This document shows, piece by piece, positions 56,140 through 64,000 of a stretch of 64,000 nt of DNA. A program made the position numbers and the translations under genes. Under the pieces are notes generated by a model, which saw only the letters and a program-made list of their open reading frames with translations, did no database searches and had not been told where the DNA came from. This DNA is from Piezodorus guildinii (lineage: Eukaryota > Arthropoda > Insecta > Hemiptera > Pentatomidae): contig CM041297.1 in NCBI GenBank assembly GCA_023052935.1, positions 47,659,917 through 47,723,916 on the forward strand, written 5' to 3'. Each line of letters starts with the position of its first letter. Positions within the stretch are counted from its first letter, which is position 1.

Positions 56140-56742
56140 TTTTTTTTTATTTATTAATTGATATTTAGGACTTTATTTGAAAAAATACAGCAAGTAAATG
56201 TGAAAAAAGTAAACCATTTCATTAGCAGGTCTCGAAGCCACCGTCTTTTCAGGCGCCTCAGAGGGTTATCAATAGATGGTGATAAGAGGTTACGGACAAG
56301 CGGATTTGGGGTGTTGATAGTTTAGAATTAAAGGAGATATATCTAAATCTGCAACTAATGGGATTTTCAGGTCTTTATGCATAGTTTTATTGGTGACATA
56401 ATAAGGAACATTTAGGATCTTTCGGAGGATTTTGGATTGCAAGGATTGGATACGGGAGGAATTCGATGGCTTGGTGGATCCCCATAGCTCAATACCATAT
56501 GTCCAAATAAGTCTAATAATGGCTATTTAAATTAGTTTTTTGTAGGAGATGCGAAGTTTTAAACGTTTGTCAAGTAAATGTTGTAACAATCGGTATCAAC
56601 GAGCAGTTTCTAGTCTTTTCAGTCTAGTGTGAGGATTCCAAGTAAGACGTTTGTCAAGATGGAGTCCTAGGTAGCGGATCTGTTCAACAGGGATTGGTGG
56701 GATGTTACGAAAGGATGCAGTGGGACAGGAGGTCATAGGTTT

Positions 56743-57252
56743 GCGCCGAAGGATATTTTTGTATTTATTTGACAACAAGTAATATACAAATGCCTTTAGG
56801 CATATATTGTATCACTGATGACCATTACGAAAAACCTCCTTCAGGATTCTTATGAATTCGTGAGCGAAGAAACCTCCCAGTGAAGGCACTCCTTGGCGTG
56901 GAAGATCTGCTAAAGAAGTAGGTCTCTGCTCCAGAGGCGTTTCAGTCTCCTTGGTGGGTTTTGTGGTAGTGTATCAGTCAGTAATGTTTGTACCAGTAAG
57001 TTTGGATGTCCAGCGAGTGAGTCGTGAAAATGTTTGTAATATTTTTTAATGATAACCGTTACGATTGGTATGTTGAGGTCTTTGTGTAATGATTTATTGG
57101 TTACGTAAAAGGGACAGTGAGTGATGAAGCGGAGGAATTTAGATTGAAAGATTTGAATTGTCTGCATGTGTGATTTTTTGCATGAGCCCCACACCTGAGT
57201 ACCGTACGTCCATATAGGTTTAAGTAACATGTTGTATATAATGCGACGAAGG
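56743..57252 (-). mobile_element. Nested Jockey of another subfamily with 10-bp TSD
   Basis: The insertion is 56753-57242, between GCGCCGAAGG (56743-56752) and GCGACGAAGG (57243-57252), one mismatch. It entered the family 1 copy at a coding site. The minus-strand 3' end is AAATAAATACAAAAATAT, preceded by a 3' UTR of about 150 bp. The host element was already 5'-truncated or not at that time; this cannot be told. Confidence 0.88.
56910..57242 (-). pseudogene. Nested Jockey ORF2 C-terminus
   Basis: It reads MLLKPIWTYGTQVWGSCKKS, SKFLRFITHCPFYVTNKSLH, KDLNIPIVT and ends RRLKRLWSRDLLL (stop 56910). The pattern is the same as the other Jockey C-termini, but the residues differ (TQVWGSCKKS against IELWGSTKPS), so it is a separate subfamily. 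About 107 residues are open; the catalytic domain is missing because of 5' truncation. Confidence 0.88.
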
Positions 57253-57290
57253 GTAAAGATGATTTGATGGGATTTTTTATAGTTTTAAAT

Positions 57291-58151
57291 CAAAACAAAA
57301 TGGCTTCCGAATCGAATTTATATTAATTCATATGGTGATGTATTCTTGATATTATCTACATGTAGTTGTCGGGTCGTGTTTATAAAACAGCACATTCGCA
57401 TGCTTTTAGGCCTTTATATCTTCACAAGAATTATGGTAAAAAGAAAAAAATAATAATAATAACCTTATTTCTACGCTATCCCACGCTATGGCAATTACGT
57501 TTCTTGTTATTTGTCAGATTATATAACAAAAAGGTCCTATAAATCAGAGGCTTACACGTGTTATCTTAAAAAACGTCTTGCTATATCAGTAGCCTTTACC
57601 TTCCGAAGCTCTCAAGCCTCCCGATTTTATCTGCTTTGCTGGAAACATTGAATTGTGGTATCTCTACACTTTCATCAGGGACCTATCTCTTCGATCCTTC
57701 TCTTTTCTCAAGAGAGCCTTTTATTGGAGTTAGTGTTTTGGATTGTATTATTACTTTTTATTATTGTTATAAAAAATTATACCTTAATACGAAACTAAGG
57801 ATTAGACTATTGTTCTTAACCGCCAAGGGAAGTGGATTGGATTAATTTATTTAGAAAACATCATTGCTAGAACTTAATAGACAATTAAAAAAAAATATTG
57901 CGTTTTATAATTTTTACATATTTTTCTGATTAATATATATATATGTTGTAAAGTTTGCTGCCTGCATTGTAGCAACCTTACTTATTCAATGATGTGAATC
58001 AGCTGTTTTAATAGACACTTATTTATATGGGAGATTACAATTGATTATACTTATGTTTAAAAGTGTTAGTTTCGTATTTTTTTTTTTTTTTTTTTTTGTG
58101 CAATTTAATTCCTATGTTGGTAATAGTTGTATTCTTCTGTCTATTTGTCTT
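57291..58151. other. No confident gene
   Basis: AT-rich. A T-run of about 20 lies at 58079-58097. A 69-codon plus frame at 57636 is unassigned. Confidence 0.48.
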
Positions 58152-58778
58152 TTTGTTATGTTTTTTTTTATAACATTTTTTATTGTTTTATACAACTGTA
58201 TATACAAATACAATAAGTAAAATGGCTGCATTACAATAACAGGCATAAATAGACATGTAAAGAGTCTACCCAGTGGTAGTACTTCAAAGTTTGTTTCATG
58301 AGAAGGACTCGAGGCCTCCGTCTTTTCTGGCGCCTTGGAGGATTACCGGGAATAGATGTAGATGAGAGGTTACGGACAAGCGGGTTTTAGTAGGCAGGTA
58401 GTTTGGAATTAAAGGAGGTGTATCTATCGCGGGCCAAGTCTGCAACCAGTGGGATATTTAGGTCTCTATGGATGAGTTTATTAGTTACAAAGTAAGGAGC
58501 ATTGAGGATTTTTCGTAGGATTTTGGATTGCAAGGATTGGATGCGGGAGGAGTTTGATTGTTTAGTGGACCACCATAGCTCAATGCCCTATGTCCAAATA
58601 GGTCAGATAATCGGATAAGGTAGTAAATAGAGAGTTTTCAACGTTTGTTTAGTAAGTGTTGTTGTGAGCGGTATCTGCAGGCAGTTTCTTGTCGTTTCAG
58701 TCTAGTGTGAGGATTCCAAGTAAAGCGCTTGTCTAGATGGAGTCCAAGGTAGCGGATCTGTTCAACGGGTTTGTTATG
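58152..58778 (-). mobile_element. Jockey family 1, 5'-truncated copy with TSD
   Basis: The insertion is about 58161-58769, between TTTGTTATG at 58152-58160 and 58770-58778 (each followed by T's). The minus strand runs from RYLGLHLDKR-type sequence (near 58730) to the 3' UTR and poly(A) (T-run 58161-58169). It is close in sequence to the 7020-7945 copy (GGACATGTAAAGA-type words, GGGAATAGATGTAGATGAGA). Indels near 58610-58660 break the ORF. Confidence 0.87.
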
Positions 58779-59339
58779 TTTACATTTAATTAAAATGAAT
58801 ATATTTTGTAATCCTTAACAGAAAATAAAATCACGTTTACTTTACATGTTAGCAAGTAACATACCTTCAAAAATCCCATCACATTTTATAATAATTTATA
58901 CGTTTTACAAATATAATTTGCATTTTTTATAAAGGGTAAAATGCTTTATTAAATAAACATTAAGCTGCCCAAATACAGTGGATTGCTTAATTGTACACAA
59001 CGTATTTCATTCATGTAAATCAGAGAATTGTCAAAACAACATTTTATTTCTTACATTATTTATAATTATTATATGTATTATTAACAATTATTTCAACCGT
59101 TAATTCATATTATCTATTAATGCATAATGAACCTTTTTTTGTGGGTATTCAACGTCTATTTTACATTCCACATATCTCTCCAGAAAAAAAAATAAAAAAT
59201 ATATATTTTAAACGCTAACAATGGAAGACGGTTCTTTTAAATAACCACAATGGAAACTATTCACTCGGAAACAATTTTGAAAATTTAACTCTTGAAACCA
59301 TTAAAATTAAAATAATTGATAATATATACATATATATAT
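58779..59339. other. No gene seen
   Basis: AT-rich spacer with a short (TA)n at 59322-59339. Confidence 0.5.
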
Positions 59340-60117
59340 CCCTAAGTCTAAATGACCAAATCTCTAAAAATGGTCTGAGTTTGAGTGTGTCTGTGGTAAA
59401 CCTAGCTCAAAAACGACAAGTTTTATTAAACTGAAACTTTATATTTTAGAAATGTACCATATATGCCTGAGATGTTGAGCAGCTTTATCATCGAAATCGG
59501 CCAACTAAAAGAGCAAGTTTACACTCTGCATTTTGCACTTTATTACGATTTTCTCAAAAACGGCTATAACGATTTTAATCAAAGTCGCTTTATCGATGTC
59601 AAATTGACGGACTTTTAGGTTTTATGTAGGTTTTATTCTGATTGAAATAGTCTGATAGGGGTTTAATGCATACATTTTAAATTATCTTCCTCTAAAGTAC
59701 ATTTTATTTTGTAGACTCGAAAAAATTATATATATCATCTGATTCGAACTGATAATAAATGGCTAAATATACAATTTTAACAAATTTTATTGTCAAATAA
59801 AGGAAAAAGAAACAAAATAATTTTTGTATGTATTTTTTATTTTTATTTTTGCGAACACAATAATAGTTGACAACATACCATTGGAAAGCTAAAGATTTTA
59901 GAAAAAAATGCTTACATACAAAGCTGTAAAACAATGCAGAAATACAAAAGGGACATCAATGATCAATGATTTCTACTGTTAGATTTTATAATCTGAAACA
60001 CATGTTTCGATCGAAGCTTATTTTAATTATTTAACTTTTGTCTGGTCTAACTTTATTTAAAAGTTACTCAATTTATTTTAACAACGGAGGTAAGGTCGTA
60101 TGGTACACGCACCAGAT
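59340..60117 (-). repeat. Family X repeat, diverged copy
   Basis: Read on the minus strand, it starts ATCTGGTGCGTGTACC and shows TCTTTAGCTTTCCAATGGTA, TCAGACTATTTCAATCAG and GTTTTTGAGAAAATCG. It is the most diverged of the long copies and lacks the CCCGGGCGG segment and the palindromic end. Confidence 0.75.
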
Positions 60118-60329
60118 TTTTTAAATTTTAATATTTTTTATTCACACCCGTTCAATCAGTGTTGACAATCAGTGAATATGATGTGATAATTGGGATATGT
60201 ATTTATTATATTTATGACACTCAACATTGCTCAAATAACCTTTTTTTTAATAACCTATGTTAGGTGCATTAGTTCTGTTGGTGATTCTATGATAATTATT
60301 GTTTATATAAATTTATATTAGTTATTTAA
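60118..60329. other. No gene seen
   Basis: AT-rich spacer. Confidence 0.5.
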
Positions 60330-60680
60330 GGTTTATTTGTTTTTTAAAAAAATACAAAGTAATAGTTCTGATAAACTTACGCGGTTACCAGAAGGGCGCG
60401 CATGCGCATTACCGAGAATTACAGTACCGGGAATTAAAATATCGCAGTCGAAGTCTAGTCCCAGTCGAGTTGCAGTCGAGTCCCAGTCGAGTCGTAGTCG
60501 AGTCGTGAGCGAGTACGTACTACAGGACTTCCATCCAGTCGCACAGGGTGACCATCTAGTCCCACAGGGGGACAGCAGAGAGACTCATAATCGAGAAGAA
60601 GACAAGTCCCACAGGGGACAGCAGAGACTCATAATCGAGAAGAAGACAAGTCCCACAGGGGACAGCAGATAAGCTTATCT
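60330..60680 (+). repeat. Two adjoining minisatellites in a GC-rich block
   Basis: At 60444-60512, units of about 10-11 bp of the type CAGTCGAGT(C/T)C repeat six or seven times. At 60560-60668, TCCCACAGGGG then ACAGCAGAGACTCATAATCG and AGAAGAAGACAAG repeat 2.4 times (starts 60560, 60607 and 60651; period 44-47 bp). The block is preceded by GGGCGCGCATGCGCATTACC. An open frame of 111 codons crosses it but begins with TTG and reads the repeat units; I do not call it a gene. A GC-rich island like this could be part of an LTR, unproven. Confidence 0.75.
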
Positions 60681-61357
60681 TAAATATTAATAAAACATTA
60701 AAGGACTACTAATTTAACAATTATAGCATTTAATTTCAATCAGAATTATTACTTTACCACATTAGAATTAGGCATTCATTTTATTATTTTATTTTGTATT
60801 ATTAATTTTAATTAAACATTTTCTTTTATACATAATCTGGCGTATTTATTTCACATGCAATATATAACCAACGCACATACCCAATTTATTAACATTATTT
60901 AACAAACAAGTTCACTTTCTTACAACCTATAACCGTTTTTAGTAATTTTACCACATAAATATACACTTCGGTATCTGAAAACGGAAATTTCCTGAAACGT
61001 GCATACATTCTAAGTCTATATTTTATATATAGGTATCGACAAGTGAAAAACAATATATTGTTTTAACTAGTAATTTTGCATGTACTATATCATGGTATTA
61101 TATATACAAAATCATAAAGAACTGTACATGTTGAGAGTAAATTATTGTAGTGTTTTTTTACGTTTATTAGATTTGTAACCTTTGATTATAAATAAAGATT
61201 ATAGAAAAAAAGGATTTTTCTATAAACTAAATACTTTCTTGTGTTTATCTAGTTGTCCATCAATATAGAACTGCGACAGAGTAAAATTTTATTAAATCTG
61301 CTTTATTTATTTTTGTATAAAAATAAATATAATAGATTAAACTTGTGCTGCCTTTTT
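60681..61357. other. No gene seen
   Basis: AT-rich sequence with AATAAAAC near 60690. Nothing else is legible. Confidence 0.5.
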
Positions 61358-62250
61358 ACTTTCACTTACTATATATAGTAAGGGAAAGTATTGCGATCGT
61401 GAAAATTTTCGAATTCCAATTTTCAACGGAAATACACGTTTTAGGGTCCCCAGAGTCCAAATAACCATGTCGCAAAAAGGTCTGTGTGTGTGTGTGTGGT
61501 AACTCCCGGGCGGAAACGGTAAGTCCTATGAAACTGAAATTTCATATTTAAGACAGCTATACGCCCGAGACGTGACAAAACTTTTTTCATCAAAATGAGC
61601 TTACCAGAAGAGGCACTTTATACCATGCATTTTGCACCTTTTTTCGATTTTCTCGAAAACGGTTCCGACGATTTTGATTAAACTCGCTATATCGATGTAA
61701 AATTTAATGGGATTTAATATCATGTAGGTTTTATTTGGATAAAAATGGTCTGACAGGGCTTAAATGCCGATATTTTAAATTTTCTTCCCCTAAAGTACCT
61801 TTAATATTGTAGATTCAATAATAGTAACTAGATTATCTTGTTAACGCTGATGAAAAACAGGTAAATATATAAATTGAATAAATTCGAAACCCAACTAAAG
61901 GAGAAAAGAGAAAAAATATTTTTTTAATGCAATTTTTCGTTTTTGAACATAAGAGCAGTAATATACATGTATGATATACCGTTGGAAAGCTAAAGATTTT
62001 AGAAAAAATATCATCTCATACACAAGCTTTTAGAAGTTAATGGAGAGTGATGAAAAGAAGATAAAACTAACTGATTATTTAAGATAATAATATAATCGAT
62101 TTTTTTAATAAAACACATGTTTCTACATAAATTCAATTTGATTGATTCCTTAATAATTTCACATATTTTTATCTCTAACTGTATTTGAAAATTCTTTCAT
62201 TGATTTTAAGAATGGAGGTAAGTGAAAGTCGTGTGTTGCCCGCACCAGAT
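61358..62250 (-). repeat. Family X repeat, uninterrupted full-length copy
   Basis: Minus strand: ATCTGGTGCGGGCAACACAC at 62250 down to the palindromic end TACTTTCACTTACTATATAT at 61358. About 893 bp. It aligns along its whole length with the 51992-54083 copy once the piggyBac is removed (AACGGTATATCATACATGTA, GAGAAAATCG, GTAACTCCCGGGCGGAAACG). The end TACTTTC..TTACTATATATAGTAAG..GAAAGTA is a 34-bp near-palindrome. There is no coding sequence beyond a 28-codon frame that is broken in other copies. Confidence 0.82.
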
Positions 62251-62983
62251 ATTTTATCCTGTGATGTATTTGATAGACATGGAGAATCAGGGCATATTTA
62301 AATTACATATTACTGTACAATGATAAAATGAACGAGAGAGCAAATATATTAAAATAAAGAAATAGAACCCATGGTAAGCAAATTGACTAAATAATATTGT
62401 AGTAATACATTTTTTATTTGTCAAATATCACAACCATATTTTAAAATACTGTTGATAAATTTGTCTATTTATTTATTCATACATTAGGAATATAATAAAT
62501 AAAATTTAAATCAAAGCTATTATTCGCTAAAAATAAAATAAAAGATATTAACTTAGGCTAACATGCCCCTTTTTTAAAATCAGAATTGTTTACCCTACTT
62601 GTATTCAAATCTTACCATCAAATATAATTTTCACTGTTTTTATAATGGAGATAATCATGTATTTCACTACATCGCATATTTTTTCACGAATAATGAGGCC
62701 ATTTTAAAGCGCAGATAACTCAGATAAACAACGATAAGATAAGAACAAAGTTAGTATCGATAAAATTGTTTAATATCACTTCGCTAAAGTGTTTTAATCA
62801 TTTTTCATGTCATATGTATTTTTTTAAAGCTATGAAAATGTATCTCTTTATTAATCATTGAATTTTCAAGCTCGTTAAAATTAATTATCATTTCATAATT
62901 GTTTATCTTCCAATTAATATTTTTTATTCGTACCAGCCAAAATCAATAAATAACCTAAGCAGCGGTCATGACAGGCAAGGGGA
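62251..62983. other. No gene seen
   Basis: AT-rich spacer. Confidence 0.5.
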
Positions 62984-63080
62984 AGGAAAGTGCCAAGCTT
63001 TAATTTAGTAAAGGTCTCTCATCCAGCTTCTTTTCGGCCTTCTTATAACAGGCATTTCAGTTAATGACAAGTCGTTTTAA
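62984..63080 (-). mobile_element. Non-LTR family Z fragment
   Basis: CTTTAATTTAGTAAAGGTCTCTC then CATCCAGCTTCTTTTCGGCC and AACAGGCATTTCAGTTAATGAC match the complement of the MS(I)AEMPVRRRLKRSWMSDLL segment at 8200-8280. It ends at the junction with the next fragment. Confidence 0.66.
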
Positions 63081-63356
63081 ATGAATTGAATGAGCATCGA
63101 GGAGGAGACCGTGGAGCTGATTTGTAATATTGAGATTCTTTATGTAGTTGAGATCTTTCTCTACCTGGGGTCCAACATCAATAGACAGGGAAAAATAGTT
63201 GGGAAAATACCTAACAAGATGACTAAAACTAACCAGATCTATTTTAACATATGCAAAAGTATTGTTGGTCATCGAGATGTGGGGATAGAGACGAAACTCT
63301 CTATTACATTTAAAATAAAAAGGAGTTCCTCTGGGGAATGGAAGTTATTTAATTAG
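63081..63356 (+). pseudogene. Non-LTR reverse transcriptase fragment, RTE-like
   Basis: The plus strand reads VEIFLYLGSNINRQGKIVGK, IPNKMTKTNQIYFNICKSIV and IETKLSITFKIKRSSSGEW. This is the segment after the YADD box (V..F.YLGS.I...G....EI..RI..A...F..L..IW......TK). About 85 residues are open, with no catalytic box and no tail. It abuts the inverted family Z fragment, so the locus is a junction of two broken elements. Confidence 0.7.
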
Positions 63357-64000
63357 CAAATGTAACATACGTAGACTTCTTTAGACTCCATCCAATTAAA
63401 ATACTTCATTAATTAAGGTTTTTATTTTCTTTTTTTATAATAGATAGTGGCTTTTCGCGAGATTTAACAATACCAATGATGGATAAATTATCTATCAAAA
63501 TAAATAAATTAGGATTCCTCTCGCTTCGGAATTAGCATTATATTCCATTACATTTATCAAAAAAAATTAAAACCTTGTGAAATCATTTTTTTTAAACCCC
63601 TCTATTTAAAATAAAGAAATGCTGTTTTTTCCAGTCACACAATTTTAGGAATATTTTCATATTCGTTTGTAAAACGTTAAGATATCTGGTCGTGGTGGCC
63701 ATAAGTCTAATATTTTTGATCAAATTGAAATAAAAGAAAAGTATATGTCATTTATTAGTATGAGATGTACATTATTAGGGAAATTAAAAAATGTACACAC
63801 TATATTATAATGTAATATAATACTACATTATAATATAATATATAATACAATAATATTGTATCATACATTAATACACGCATCTCTGGATCATTGAAATTAT
63901 TTGTTTTATGAACTAATTTTCTTACACTTTTTTAAAAATATAACCACTTTATTGATTTATAGGGACATCCAATTTGAAATAAATGACTTATCATCAGTCT
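63357..64000. other. No gene seen
   Basis: AT-rich to the window end. At 63795-63850 there are nested AT palindromes (TATTATAATG, ACATTATAATATAATATATA) that could fold or be an old repeat. Confidence 0.5.

Larger units (their letters stand above)
56140..57290 (-). pseudogene. Jockey family 1 copy split by a second Jockey
   Basis: Part one, 56140-56752, is the 3' UTR and ORF2 end (complement of ELWGSTKPSNSSRIQSLQ near 56440-56490, RYLGLHLDKRLTWNP near 56620-56680). Part two, 57243-57290, continues with the reverse complement of TTTACCCTTCGTCGC, the next segment in the intact copy. The insertion at 56753-57242 separates them. The frames are broken by small indels. Confidence 0.86.

Noticed and set aside
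60337..60672. 111-codon open frame across the minisatellites
   Set aside because: It begins with TTG, and more than half of it is translated tandem repeat.
61595..61681. 28-codon frame in family X (MSLPEEALYTMHFAPFFDFL...)
   Set aside because: It is present in the copies at 61.4 kb and 53.8 kb, but the start codon and frame are lost in the copies at 54.1 and 59.3 kb, so there is no sign of coding constraint.

Overview
The window is AT-rich nuclear DNA from an animal, most likely an insect. I infer this from the repeat content: Jockey-clade and other non-LTR retrotransposons, a SETMAR-like mariner, a piggyBac element and tRNA-derived SINEs, with no operons, ribosome binding sites or dense genes. 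I cannot name the species. Almost all recognisable coding sequence is mobile-element sequence in various states of decay. The one candidate host coding feature is a 91-bp exon-like block at 19030-19120 with a good acceptor and donor. The window therefore looks like intron or intergenic sequence around a host gene, punctuated by a few GC-balanced blocks that may be regulatory.

Layout. 1-5 kb: a SINE, a nested direct and inverted duplication, and a 5'-truncated RTE-like element with a 12-bp target-site duplication (TSD). 5-11 kb: fragments of CR1-like and Jockey elements, an 89-bp poly(T) and a dispersed repeat. 11.4-16.5 kb: a long inverted repeat built of ~113-bp monomers (organised as a 226-bp dimer), bounded by a 21-bp minisatellite; it resembles a foldback element. 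17-19 kb: a 262-bp inverted-repeat MITE-like unit, a composite of 'ATCTGGTGC' repeat termini around a Jockey piece, then the exon. 21-23 kb: a Jockey tail, a homeodomain-site-rich block and a deleted mariner with intact ends. 26-34 kb: a SINE and a full-length 4.76-kb Jockey element with a 12-bp TSD, an open ORF1 and an ORF2 broken by only two stop codons. 35-41 kb: tandem repeats, an RTE-like tail, a CR1-like remnant, an R1-like 3' end with a 13-bp TSD and a Jockey tail. 43-50 kb: degenerate tandem repeats, a second SINE family, and a 2.4-kb element with 24-bp perfect terminal inverted repeats (TIRs) carrying a 1.1-kb Jockey copy. 50-54 kb: a SINE and an 'ATCTGGTGC' family copy carrying a 1.2-kb piggyBac element in TTAA. 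56-64 kb: Jockey-in-Jockey nesting, two more 'ATCTGGTGC' copies, a minisatellite and retrotransposon scraps.

The retroelements share a logic: reverse transcriptase copies from the 3' end, giving 5' truncation, a tail and a TSD. I could find TSDs for eleven insertions (one with a mismatch and three short or A/T-rich). The non-autonomous mariner, piggyBac, SINEs and MITE-like unit would need enzymes from elsewhere. No rRNA gene, CRISPR array or free-standing tRNA gene was seen.
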